NCBI GenBank assembly: GCA_050084985.1
Contig: JBITNC010000001.1
Coordinates: 196,354,001-196,418,000, forward strand
Source: Nageia nagi
Taxonomy: Eukaryota > Pinophyta
Reading direction: 5' to 3'
DNA length: 64,000 nt
Each line of letters starts with the position of its first letter. Position 1 is the first letter of the stretch. Below are positions 50,190 through 61,440 of the stretch, one piece after another. Both the position numbers and the translations under genes were made by a program. Under the pieces are notes generated by a model. The model was not told where the DNA came from. It did not search any database and saw only the letters and a program-made list of their open reading frames with translations.

Positions 50190-51290
50190 CAAAAAGGATG
50201 CCCTTAAACTCTAATTTGATGAACCTATTGGAACCACATATTTTTTCTATGTTTGGCTAAGTATTGCAAGCATATTTTTTCCAACTTATCACTTTGATTT
50301 TGACACTTGGAAAATTTCTAGGTTGAATAGTTGCTTTTCTTCTCCAATCTAGTTTTTAGAGGATATGTTGTATTGTAATCATTTCATATCACATCATATA
50401 ATGAAAATAAAAAAGAAATGCATATCACATCATATGGTGTATTTTGTTAATGAATTTCAAATCTCCCTCAAGATATAGCCTACACAATAAACAAGGTCAA
50501 CAATGCATGTATAATGATTAATCCTACGATTATAAGATATGAAATTCATGGCTATAGCAAGGATGTATAATTTATATGATGTATTTAAGTCATTCATATC
50601 ACATATCATAATTTAAATATAAGAATAATAAGATTCAAATATGCTCCAAAATTATGCTCAAGTGATTTAAATATGCTCTATAATTTCACACATTACTCAA
50701 ATGTTTCAAATATGTTTAAGAATATTGCTACAACATCTCATATTTTAAGATAGATAAAAAACTTCTTTTTTGGGCTAGGAAATAAAGGAGCCATATATAT
50801 TTTCTTGTAATATTTCATAATCACCACAATCTATCCAACTTGACACCCACTTTACAAAAAACCAAAATATTGACTTTACAATAATCTAGACCCAAAGGTA
50901 CATGATGTACCTTTAGGGTTATCACTGAACCATATAGCATCAAACACTACATGATTATCCGTAATCAATAAGCAAGATTTTCTATCACATTTGGAATTCG
51001 ATATCATTTGCAATCCCTATATGAAAAAGTAACAAGCCATATAAATATACTGCATAACATCTAAGTCCATAGTTTTAAACTTGAGATAATAGTGATCATA
51101 CCATATATGGTAAACCTTGATTAGCACCTATAGAGATGTTATTTGTGCTTTGATCTACTTGGGTATCTTATTTTTCATTGGCATGTGAAATTATGTAAAA
51201 GGAATCATTACAATTTAGGGATGCAACATATAAGCATTTCAAATATGAAATAATGAAAAAACTAATACAACTCTAGCCATGAAACTTGAA
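50190..51290. other. Unassigned stretch with one further E-unit scrap
   Basis: At about 50445-50490 the minus strand again carries E-unit sequence (CTCCCTCAAGATATAGCCTA on plus). The rest shows nothing recognisable. Confidence 0.4.
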
Positions 51291-52812
51291 ATGTCATATC
51301 ATGCATCATTTTCTCACTCTTCCCAAAATTTACAATCTTTACCTCCATCTCCTCTTCAAGTGTTTTCTTTACTTTTTCTAATTCATTATGCATGTGATGA
51401 ATTTATACCTTACAACCATTAATGGAAATCATAGCAATTAGTGAAACACCTTTGTTGATGCCCCAAACCTAATCCCTTATTTTGAGTCCTAAAACATGGG
51501 TAAGGGCACCATCCATAATATCTTGATTTATGGAGCTCAACCTAGTAGATGATATTGCATCATTCTAGTAATATCACATGCATAGTTAACTTGGAACATG
51601 TTAGAAAAATAATTGATAAAAAAATTGTTATAAGTTAATATTTCCAAGGGAATTATGATTTTTGAAGTAACTTCTAATGACATGAAAGAGTCTCCTTTTT
51701 TTATGAGCTGACAACCACATAGATACCCTCAGTAGTGGAACCCCTACATTTAGTTGGCTCTGCCTCTATAAGATATATAGTTGGAGAGCATAAGGATAAA
51801 TCATATGATAAAATAATATAGCATAATGGATGATTATGATAGAATACTATTTCATACTCCAATTGAGCATATTTTTCTAACCAATAGTGTGCATGACATA
51901 TTTTTGAGATCTTTTTCTTTCCTTTACCTAGTCATCTACAACACAATAAAGGAAATAATATAGTAATTTATTAGGGAGAGAAATATGATGCACAAAACTC
52001 ACATGAACATAACAATGATATGAACTACCATCATATAATGTCTAGTACTTACCTCAAAGTCATTGTTTCTCCAACTTTTCACAAAGGCTTCCTAATCTTG
52101 TACTAGTAGATGAGGTAGGGGGTTAGCAATTATATATTCATCATTATTATACTTATCATAATGCAATTTTACCAATCAATATTTATTATCATGCAATAAT
52201 TTTCCAATGGTCATCATCATCCATTTATTTATGTTGTTCAAAATATCACACTTTTGATACATCAAACCATTATCTTATTAGACTGCAACATTTACTTAAG
52301 TATTCAAAAATGGACTATATGAAATCTATTGGATAATAAGTTACCTTAGCCATTTCCCAACACTTATTTGTAACATATTTTGGGACTTCTTTCCAATCTC
52401 TATAGGTGATAGGGATAAGCTTCCTCACTATTACCCCAAAAAAAGATGAAAAGTACTTGGCATAACTTCCAATGGGTTGTCCAATTATATTGATCTTGAT
52501 CTCCATCTTATATATGTTGCTCCCCTTAAGTTTCAATCTTGTGGGACCTCTCATGTTATGATATTATGGTGTGGCATCAACATGCATGTCAATATTTTCA
52601 TCCTCATTTCCCAAAGCATTGTCACCCTCATTACCCAAAGCATATTCACCATCATTTCCCAAAGTATTTTCACCCTCGTTGCCCACAACATCATCAAATT
52701 GATTGCCAAAATCATCATCAAGTTCATTGCCAATAGAATTATTATTTACAACATTCTCCCCATTTGATTCAATTATGTTATGGCATGCATATTTATCAGC
52801 TTCATCAACCAT
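51290..52812 (-). pseudogene. En/Spm (Ptta-type) transposase-associated gene, broken
   Basis: Minus strand. The acidic N-terminal region (52812-52564) begins MVDEADKYACHNIIESNGEN and carries an eight-residue repeat. The conserved Ptta/En/Spm block follows at 52554-52315: RGPTRLKLKGSN, INIIGQPIGSYAKYFSSFFG, VIVRKLIPITYRDWKEVP. This matches the plant pattern 'RGPTxMK...FNexGQPxG...LSSFLGxxaRxxvPixxxxWrxVP'. Far downstream (about 51400-51300) is a helical segment HNELEKVKKTLEEEMEVKI, like the C-terminal coiled coil of that family. The parts are separated by frameshifts or introns I could not place. These proteins act with the TnpD-like transposase in CACTA elements; no CACTA termini were found. 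Confidence 0.72.
52588..52731 (-). repeat. 24-bp coding repeat: six 8-residue acidic units
   Basis: Residues 28-75 of the frame starting at 52812 are six units beginning Gly-Asn: GNELDDDF, GNQFDDVV, GNEGENTL, GNDGEYAL, GNEGDNAL, GNEDENID. The opposite strand therefore looks His/Pro-rich; that is a shadow. Confidence 0.85.
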
Positions 52813-52969
52813 GTAACTCTATCATATTCTAATGATTGAAGTCATTAGATTTTTTGAGGTATCCTTCAATAGTGGTTGTATTTTTCTTTTTAGGTTTTTT
52901 TGGGTACCTCTAGTCATGGTAATTTTTAACTACAAGCACATACCAATATTTATAAATACATTTTTCATC

Positions 52970-54340
52970 AAATCATTGTGAATGCCCTGATAGATACATA
53001 TACCAAATATGGAAGAATACATAAGGCCTAAGAATTGTATAACAAGATGCATGATGCAAAAATAGTTTCATGGAATGCAATGATATTAAGGATATGCACA
53101 AACTAGGCTTTCTGAAAAGGCCTTAGATAATTTTAAGCTTATGCAATTATCATATGCGAGACCAAAATCTATAACCTTTTCCAACATTCTTCCAGCATGT
53201 GCCATCATAGGAGCTCTAGAAGAAGGTATAGACATTTTTCAAAGAGTAGTTGAAAATGGTTTTTCATTGAATGTTGTGGTTGTGAAAGCCCTGATAGGTA
53301 TGTATGCAAAATGTGGAAGAATACACATGGCCTAAGAATTATTTAACAAGATGTAGATATAATTTCATGGAATGTAATGATTGTAGGATATGCATAGGAT
53401 TTATTTTTTGAAAAGGCTCTAAAGACTTTTAAGTAGATGCAATTGTTAGATGTAAAGCTGAACTTTGTAATCTTTTCTAGCATTCATATAGCATGTGGCA
53501 ACATGGGAGATCTAGAATAAGGTATGGAGATCCATCAAAGAGTAGTTGAAAATGGTTTTGCATCGAATGTTATGATTGTGAAAGCCTTGATAAGCATGTA
53601 TGCAAAATGTGGAAGAATACACAAGCCCTAAAAATTGTTTAATAAGATGCATGATGCAGACATAGCTTCATGGAATGCAATGAATTAGGTGTGTGGATGT
53701 GTGTACTTGATGCTTGTAAATCAAAGATATCATAATTCTAAATCATTGATAAAAAAACATATTATTTTTAGTACACATTCTAAATAGATCAAAAACCTTT
53801 TTCTTCTATGCATATCCATGATTTGAATGAATCTCTTCCTAGAAGGTATTTGATCTATTTAGATATGTACTAAAAAGTTAATACTATGTACTATCTCACC
53901 TCAACATCTCTCATTTTTCCTCTACAAATGCTTGCACTCTATTCTGTCCCCTTCTCTCAATAAAATATTGAAGCATAAATAAGGCTTGAGAATTATTTAA
54001 CAAGATGCATGATGCAAAAATAATTTCATGGAATGAAATAATTTTAAGGATATGCACATATTAGGATTTTTGAAAAGGCTCTAGAGACATTTAAGTAGAT
54101 GCAATTATCAAATGTAAAACCAAAATCTATAACCTTTCCAACATTTTTCCAACATGTGCCACCACAAGAACTCTAGAAGAAGGTATGTACATCTGCTAAA
54201 GACTAGTTGAAAATGGTTGTGCATCGAATGTTATGTTTATGAAAGCCCTATTAGGCATGTATGCAAAATATGCAAGAATACACAAGGCCTAATAATTGTT
54301 TAACAAGATGTATGATGCAAACATAGCTTCATGGAATGCA
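52970..54340 (+). pseudogene. Decayed PLS-class PPR gene, repeat region
   Basis: PPR triplets recur at about 300-bp intervals, anchored by MHDAxIxSWN at 53047, 53350 (partly deleted), 53647, 54005 and 54308. The best open stretch, 53141-53335, reads SYARPKSITFSNILPACAII, GALEEGIDIFQRVVENGFSL, NVVVVKALIGMYAKCGRIHM: a PPR-L repeat followed by an S-type 'VxxaLIxMYAKCGxixxA'. Later repeats keep EGMEIHQRVVENGFASNV and MIVKALISMYAKCGRI. A 250-bp unrelated piece (53700-53950) interrupts it. The family binds organellar RNA for C-to-U editing. This copy has stops in most repeats. No start or targeting peptide was identified. Confidence 0.85.
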
Positions 54341-55170
54341 ATGAATCGGTATGTGTATGTGTGTACTTTATGCTTGTAAATCAAATGTTGTGGTTTTTGC
54401 ATGTTATCTTGAGGGAGCTTTGAACTTCACTACCAAAATACCCATAAACCCTGAATTGGGTATGTGGACATGTGTCCTTGGTGCTTGTAAATTGAATGTT
54501 ATGGTTCATGTAGGCTATCTTGGGGAAGCTTTAAACTTCATTTCTAAAATAATCATAAACCTAAATTGGGTGTGTGGAAGTGTTTACTTTATGCTTGTAC
54601 ATCAAATGTTATGGTTTTGCATGCTATCTTGAGGAAGCTTTGAACTTCATTGCCAAAATACCCATAAACCCTGAATTGGGTAAGTGGAAGTGTATACTTG
54701 GTGCTTGTAAATTGAATATTGTGGTTTGTGTAGGCTATCTTGAGGAAGATTTGAACTTCATTTCCAAAATACCCATAAACCCTAAATTGCATATGTGGAA
54801 GTGTCCACTTGGTAATTGTAAATACAATATTATGGTTTGTGCAAGGTATCTTGAGGAATCTTTGAACTTCACTACTAAAATATCCATAAACCCTAAATTA
54901 GGTATGTGGAAGTGTCTACTTGGTACTTGTAAATCAAATGCTATGGTACATGCAAGCTATCTTAAGGAAGCTTTGAACTTCACTCACTAAAATACCTATA
55001 AATACTAAATTGGGTGTATGGAAGTGTCTACTTAGTGTTTGTAAATTGAATTTTGTGATTTATGTAGGCTATCTTGAGGAAGCTTTGAACTTCATTGCCA
55101 AAATACCCACAAACCCTGAATTGGGTGTTTACATATGACTACTTGGTGCTTGTAAATAGAGTGTTGTGGT
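54340..55170 (+). repeat. 111-bp tandem array of PPR E motifs, about 7.5 units
   Basis: The 'GAGGAAGCTTTGAACTTCA' anchor occurs at 54411, 54522, 54631, 54742, 54853, 54964 and 55076: spacings 111, 109, 111, 111, 111 and 112 bp. Each unit encodes 37 residues of the PPR E motif: YLEEALNFxxKIPINPELGM, then WKCxLGACKxNxVVxxG. A 138-codon open frame (54574-54990) runs through about four units. Normal PPR proteins carry a single E region after the last PPR repeat; here it follows the decayed repeats at 52970-54340 in the same orientation. The 37-codon period keeps frame, so the expansion could once have been translated. Confidence 0.9.
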
Positions 55171-55204
55171 TGTGACTTTACTAATACATAATACCTATGA
55201 GTTT

Positions 55205-55600
55205 TTAACAAGATGCATAATGCAAATACAATTTTATAGTCTACAATGATTGCATGATACAAATAAATAGATTTTTTAAAAATTAAAGGTCTGTAAACAT
55301 ATTAAAAATGTGGAAGAATAACATAAAACCTAACTTTTGAATGATAAGATGCATGATGCAAATAAAGTTTAAGAGTCTATAATGATTGTATGATATAAAA
55401 AATGGGTTTTATAAAAAAATAAAGAACCATATACATATGAAACATGTGGAGGATTAACACAAGACCTCGGATTTGTTTGACAAGATGCATGAAAAAAATA
55501 TAGTTTTATGGTCTACAATGATTACAAGATTTATGAGTTTTCTAAAAGAAAGCATAAAAATAAAAAGCATAGATATTTAGAAGAATATAAGCTCATAAAA
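55205..55600 (+). repeat. 136-bp tandem repeat of a PPR fragment, three units
   Basis: AGATGCAT anchors at 55211, 55347 and 55483 (136 bp apart). Each unit carries a degraded KMHDANTILWSTMIA-type PPR segment, followed by about 80 bp of filler with 'ATATGAAACATGTGGAGGA'-like text. It lies directly after the E-motif array. Confidence 0.75.
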
Positions 55601-55612
55601 AATAATACTATG

Positions 55613-56566
55613 TTACAAACTAAAAATACCTGATACCACCTTATCTTCCCATGTCCCCCCTCTTCTTCGCCTTGTATCCAAACCCCTTAGCTTGAAAAGC
55701 TCCAAATGATGAGAAACATTCTCCAACCCCCTTAGCTCAAAAAAATAGAAATGATAAGAGATCCAACCCATCAGCTTGAAAAATTGGAAATGATGAGAGA
55801 TCCAACCCCACATCTTGAAAAAATAGAAATGGAGAGAGCTCCAACCCCTCAGCATGAAAACATGAAATGACAAGAACATTCCAAGTGCCCCCACATGCAT
55901 CTTTTTTAATATCTCCAAATTGAACTACCAATGAGTCATCTTCAATAGTATCTATGGATGTATATACCATGCTCTTAATCTTCTTAATTATCTCACATTC
56001 AAGCTTCCTTCCAATGCTACTCATGAGCAATAATAAGGAATCACCAAGGCTTGGCCAACGAATCCCAAAAATGTGATAGTCAAACCATCACAAGTTAGAG
56101 AACCAAAAGTCATAAATATGAATGCTTTGTAACACCAACCATTGTCAAATACCTCCATGATATTATCCCATAAACCTAATGAATATGCCATATCCTTGAT
56201 GTCCTCATCTTTGTAGTAGATAATCTTGAAGAAGATAATTAATTCCCTTCTTTCCAAGGTGTGAGCATTCTCCCATGTTATCCATACATACCACCATGCA
56301 AGCATGCCAATGGTAACAACATTTGAAACATCCATTGGTATAACATTCAAATATGTTCCCCATAGGCTCCCCTATGTGGTTGTTGAGTATGCTTCAATTC
56401 CCTCATTATTATCAACCCTTTCTTGAGCTCTATTCAAAATCAAACTCAAAATATAGTTCGAAATCAATAAAGCAAATACATCATATGAGTTATACCTTTT
56501 TCCAAGGCCTCCATGATAAATCCTTGTAATGTCCAAGAGTGCCAAAGGATGGACACAATGCATCAA
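55613..56566 (-). pseudogene. Remnant of an unrecognised protein with hydrophobic segments
   Basis: Three minus-strand open stretches follow one another. 56566-56372 (MMHCVHPLALLDITRIYHGG, SYDVFALLISNYILSLILNR) and 56350-56021 (VVTIGMLAWWYVWITWEN, HTLERRELIIFFKIIYYKDE, AFIFMTFGSLTCDGLTITFL, GFVGQALVIPYY) are in the same frame and separated by one stop. 56030-55737 is one frame off (LECEIIKKIKSMVYTSI, DDSLVVQFGDIKKDACGGTW). At least two segments look membrane-spanning. Low stop density and consistent direction over 950 bp suggest a once-real gene rather than noise. I do not recognise the family; it has no retroelement motif. Confidence 0.45.
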
Positions 56567-56799
56567 GATGAAGATTAGTTTTTTAATTGCATCAATTATC
56601 CTCTCCTATGACCTTCAAGCATGACATCCATCTTCTAGTGACTCCTCATCATATGATACCTCCCATGTGTACCCTTACTTGGTAGGTGGGACATCCTCAT
56701 ACTCTAGTCATCCATATATCATCTCCAAATGACTAGATGATGCTTGGGAAAATTAGTCCTTCAATATGTTGTATATATTCTCCTTTCCTTCTACCTCAA

Positions 56800-58846
56800 A
56801 CCTCATCACTAATTTATGATAATTTGAGTGAATATCACCCAAATTATATAGCCACTGCACTCCCAAAATTATATGTAATATCATCTAATGAGTAGATGTA
56901 GAAGTCCTCTCTAATCACATAGTCACATAGAAACTCTTAAGCCCCTTTATCTTTAGTTCCTTTTCTTCACAAACTCCTCATCTATGAAATTATGTATGGA
57001 TCTTGGATCAATCAATCCCATCACTTCCTGACTAGTGGCCAACCCCTTCACCTTTAGCATAAAGTATTTGGGTACTCCATAAAGTGATGTAATCATTCCT
57101 CCTACTACATTCTTGCTATCCAGAGTAGGTGTTCTAGCTACAAACTCAATCCTCCCAAGTCTAATTTTCCAAATCTAAATCATCATACTTTGATATTACC
57201 TCAATGTAATGAACTTACCCCTTTTCCAAACATCTATGGCCATGCTCCCAAGGCTACTTGCATAGGTGAGGCTTGATTAAACCCTCAATGGTTTTTTCAA
57301 TCATCAGTGAAGAGGAAAATAACTCTCTTCTCTAAGATACTAGGAACCATCACTACAATCCATTGGAAATATACTACATACTCCTTTATAAATCCTTTCT
57401 ACTATATGATTGTTAAATATTTGAAGTAATCATTCTCATCCTTCCTATCAAACCAATCCACCATCCTCCAAATGAATACATCAAATGAAGTAATTACTTC
57501 ATGACCTTACACAATCATGCCATGCTACCACCACTCATATGCTATGCCATCCAAGTATAATGTAGCAAATCATATGGTTTCCTCCTCTATCATGGGGTTG
57601 GGCATAAAATAAATCTATAGCCTCTGCAACCAAGCCTTAGTGATCATCTTACCACTCCCATCAAAAAAGGGAAATTGCATCCTACTTAATCATTGTTGTA
57701 TATCCCTTATATCTTCCTTGGATCCACCATGCATATGACTATCACTAGCCTTTTTCCTCAAAAATTTCAAATACAGGAAAAAGATCACATCATTTTTGAA
57801 CTCTTTGAGTTCAAGGAGTACTCTTGGTACAATTGATTAAGCTCTAAGGGTGAAATCAAGCTTGTGCTACTTTCCTATATGGATATGAATATAGGCTTGC
57901 TAGAACTTGGTAGAGGTGCAAGTGTGGCATCCAATTTTTATGTATCTCTCTCCATAAACCTCTCCCACACTAGCTCACTAGCTCTGGTAGATCTAGTTCT
58001 AAAAAAAGAATACCACCCTTCATCCATCATTTTAGTCAATCAAGATTTATAAAACATAGGTTATCTTCACTCAACCCTTTATCTTCTTGGTCATGCCCTA
58101 ACCCTTTAGATCTATGTAGAAAATCCTTTTCATCTTCATGATCTTTCTCATGAGATCTATGTAAGGATGCATCCCCTCATAGATTCCTCTAAGAAAGAGA
58201 GGCAAATATCTAAGTGTGGGGCATCTTAAGGCTTACTCTAGGCCCCATATCTCTCTCTTAGGCCTCCTTTATAGCTATGCACTCATTCTACAATTGCATT
58301 TGATCTACAATATTTTTTATCTTAGCTAGCAAATCATCAAATTTGTTTTTGGTCGAATCCTTGGGTGAAATATATCTCTCCTCCTCATGTACATCTTCTT
58401 CAACTCCAAGCTTTAGCATTCACACTATAAAAATATTTCATGCATAAGACAAGATGGAGGAGAGATACTAATGCCTTAGTATTAAGTATGAAATGAGGAA
58501 GATACAACCAATATGGCCCAAGAGGGCTAACATCTAGCTCAAGGGACTAGATCTAGGGCATACACTCCTCAAAAGATGGCATCTTACTTTACGGTCTTCA
58601 ACCCCTAGATCTAATAGCAAGTCTAGAATGGTTTGAAGTTTTACATCCTTAGCCATGACCTAGTGAGGGCTACATTCTAGTAGCTCCTTCTCCAAGATAG
58701 GTTATCATCCAATAGAGGCCCAAAAGATGATGCTACCACTCTGAAGATAGAAGATCTCAAAAATACTCAATGATGTCTCCAAAATGTTGCACCAGTTATA
58801 TAAGTAGGAACCCTCCAAGGTTGGGTTCTCACACCCATCAAGATGA
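56800..58846 (-). pseudogene. Ty3/gypsy gag-protease remnant
   Basis: The minus strand contains a knuckle of the 'CxxPWExGHxC' type (PWEHGHRCLEKG near 57250-57210), followed by VHYIEV as in the gypsy element at 38488. The protease-like SGSDGIDQSKIHT region lies near 57010, and its catalytic Asp context is degraded. The gag part (58450-57480) includes text parallel to 41340-41400 (WWQHDCVRS, YEWW-like). It is heavily broken. It sits directly left of the LTR at 58847, so it belongs to the same element. No RT or integrase was seen leftward to 56570. Confidence 0.65.
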
Positions 58847-59250
58847 TGTAATACTCAGGTTTTTGGATTGTATGGGTGTCCAAATTGTACCTCAGATCAC
58901 ACCAAATCATACACTCAACCTCTAATCATGTGTTGTGCCTTAGGATCCATACTATCATACTTAAATGCTCTAATATACTCTTAAGAGGGAGACATACCAC
59001 TTGGAGCTCACAACTGGTCCCATACGCTCGGCCTCTAATCATGTGTTGTGCCTTGGGATCCATACTATCATACTTAAATGCTCTAATATACTCTTAAAAG
59101 GGAGACATACCACTTGGATCTCAAAACTTTCCCATATTTCTCCTATCCTAAGTTACAATGATGTCGAAACACATATGCAATAAATAAATAATCACTCATA
59201 ATTATAAAATAGCTCCTAAAAGGGAACATCCCATGAAAGGGGATGTTACA
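58847..59250 (-). repeat. LTR of the 56.8-kb gypsy remnant
   Basis: TGTAATACTCAGG at 58847 and GGGGATGTTACA ending at 59250 form matching TGTAA...TTACA ends, as in related gypsy LTRs. The partner LTR was not found, so the boundary rests on the termini and on the adjacent gag remnant. Confidence 0.6.
58919..59145. repeat. 113-bp tandem duplication inside the LTR
   Basis: CCTCTAATCATGTGTTGTGC occurs at 58919 and again at 59032. The copies agree almost base for base over 'GGATCCATACTATCATACTT' and 'GGGAGACATACCACTTGGA'. Internal LTR duplications of this kind often involve promoter-region sequence. Confidence 0.93.
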
Positions 59251-59259
59251 GGTTATTTA

Positions 59260-59975
59260 ATTTTCTTAATTTGGTATGTAAATACAAAATAATATACATT
59301 AAGATATATTTTTTTAATAAAAAATTATAATCACATAAATTCCATATTGTATTGAACTAAAAAATAGTTTATTATTAATGATATTTCAATTTTTAGTTTT
59401 TGAAATTGTATTTTACTAAGTAATTTTTTAAAAATAAAAAAATAATATACTAAATCATTTACAAAGATTTACATTCTTCTCTTTTTACTATTATATTTAA
59501 AAATTATCTGTTTGTTGGAGTAAATATAATTTGATGTTCTTACATGATATTGTTTGTTGGAATAAATATAATTTATAATTGATTGATAATTCAAATTTTG
59601 GTTTGTTTGTGGAATTGTATTTTACTTTAAAAATTTTTTTCAATAATATTAATGAAAAATAATTACTAATGAAAATATTTTATATTTACTCTAATTTTTT
59701 AAAAATTAAAAAATATATTATACTAAATCATTATCAAGTTTATAAAGATTTACATTTTTCTCTTTTTATTATTATATTTATAAATTATTTTTTGTTGGAA
59801 TAAATATAATTTCATGATATTATTTGTAGGAATAAATTTAATTTATAATTGATTAATAATTCAAATTTTGTTTTGTTTGTGGAATTGTATTTTACTTTGT
59901 AATTTTTTGCAATAGTATTAATGAAGAGAATTATAATATAGTAAATCAATTAGGAAGAGCCTATCCTCTAACCAA
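59260..59975. repeat. Dispersed AT-rich repeat B, inverted copy
   Basis: Reverse complement of much of 19270-19960: for example GTTTGTTTGTGGAATTGTA here against TACAATTCCACAAACAAAC there, and GGAAGAGCCTATCCTC against GATAGCCTTCTC. A block within it (about 59500-59640) is duplicated again at 59780-59900. Confidence 0.78.
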
Positions 59976-59984
59976 ATTCACACA

Positions 59985-60670
59985 TATATGGTGGGCATAT
60001 ATCAAAAATAACAGTGGGTGCATATCAGTTCCACCATCCCACCTTTGCCCAATTGTGATATTCTACTTCTGATATACTATGGGCATATATCAAAACCAAT
60101 ATGTTGGGCATATATCAAAGTTTACCACCTACCTACCTTTTGATGATGCCACTCCACCTAGATTTATCATAGATGTATATAGAAGCTACATAATGGGTGT
60201 ATATCGAGAGTTGTTAGAAAAAATTCATCAGTTTGATGAGATATATGATGGGCATATATTGAACCTATATCATGGGCATATAATGAGAACTTGAAAAATT
60301 TGGATTTTGTGGAATAGATATATTCATGAGCATATATCAAATATATCATGGGCATATAGCGAGAAACATGAAAAAACTAAAAATTTTGAAACTAAACATA
60401 TGATGGGTATATATTGCTTACAATAACATGGGTGTATAGCGAGAATTAAGAACAATTTTTTTAAAAAAGTTTTGAATGAGATATATTATGGGTGTATAGT
60501 GGTTATATGAGGCATTTATAGTAAGAGCTAAGAACAAAAAATTTGTATATTTTTGAATGAGATATATTACGAGCATATAGCAAGAACTACGATAAATTTA
60601 ACTACAATTTTTGTTATATTATGGGTGTATAACAACATATCATGGGCATATAGTGTATACATTTGTATAG
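59985..60670. repeat. Degenerate GGGCATATA repeat with alternating spacing
   Basis: About 15 copies of GGGYRTATA. Between 60195 and 60490 the spacing alternates about 55 and 24 bp (60195, 60250, 60274, 60328, 60350, 60405, 60430, 60490), that is a higher-order unit of about 79 bp. Followed motifs often read ATATCGAGAA or ATAGCGAGAA. Open frames here (for example 60079-60294) are by-products of the repeat. Confidence 0.8.
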
Positions 60671-60679
60671 CAAGAATTA

Positions 60680-61440
60680 TAAATTAAATTTAAAACTCAC
60701 CAACCTATGCTATGTACCTATCCATGTTATTTGATTTTTGCATGCAAATTGAATTGATCATCCCTTTGTAGTTGTAAAACCCCAAATCTCTAGGTATGGG
60801 AATTTTTTATCAATGCATGTTGCCCAAATGAGGTATGGGCTTGTGTTTCTCTTCCAATTTATGCTTGCATATTGATTTGTGGGCTGCATTTATGTAATTC
60901 TTTTTGCATGAACAAATTTTTAGCTTATTATACTCTTACCAATGAAATATTCATACCCATTAGAATTTTCATACTATATTTGCATGAACAATGAGAATAA
61001 TGCAAGCTAGGAAAACCCTTAAAAGAATACAACATTGAAACTATATAGGGAAATAAAGTTATAGCTATGAATGTAGAGAGAATGCAAATGACATGGCATA
61101 TATACAAGATTTTAATAGAAAACCCTACATTCTTAAGGTTTTAAATGGAGTAAATGTGAAGCACAAACAATCTTAGTTCAAATAAAGCATTGGTTAATGT
61201 AGAACATATGAGAATAGAATGAAAATGGATAAATAATAATAATACTAATTATAATTACAATCTCATTTGTATGATTTTGAGGTGATTAGACAGATGGTAT
61301 GCATTAGCTAAAACCAAAATTACACCATTTAGCATCAACCTAGTGAAGGAGCAGACAGCACCCAAATGATTAAGGAATTTGAGCTCTACAAAATAACCCA
61401 TATTTTAGTCTGATAGCTTCAGAAATGGGTGGATATTTGG
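60680..61440. other. Unassigned stretch
   Basis: Nothing recognisable on either strand. Confidence 0.35.

Noticed and set aside
52539-52736. His/Pro-rich plus-strand frame resembling a metal-binding protein
   Set aside because: It is the complement of the acidic 8-residue repeat of the minus-strand En/Spm-associated gene.
60079-60355. Overlapping frames on both strands with repeated DGHI or AHDI text
   Set aside because: Produced by the GGGCATATA repeat, not by a gene.
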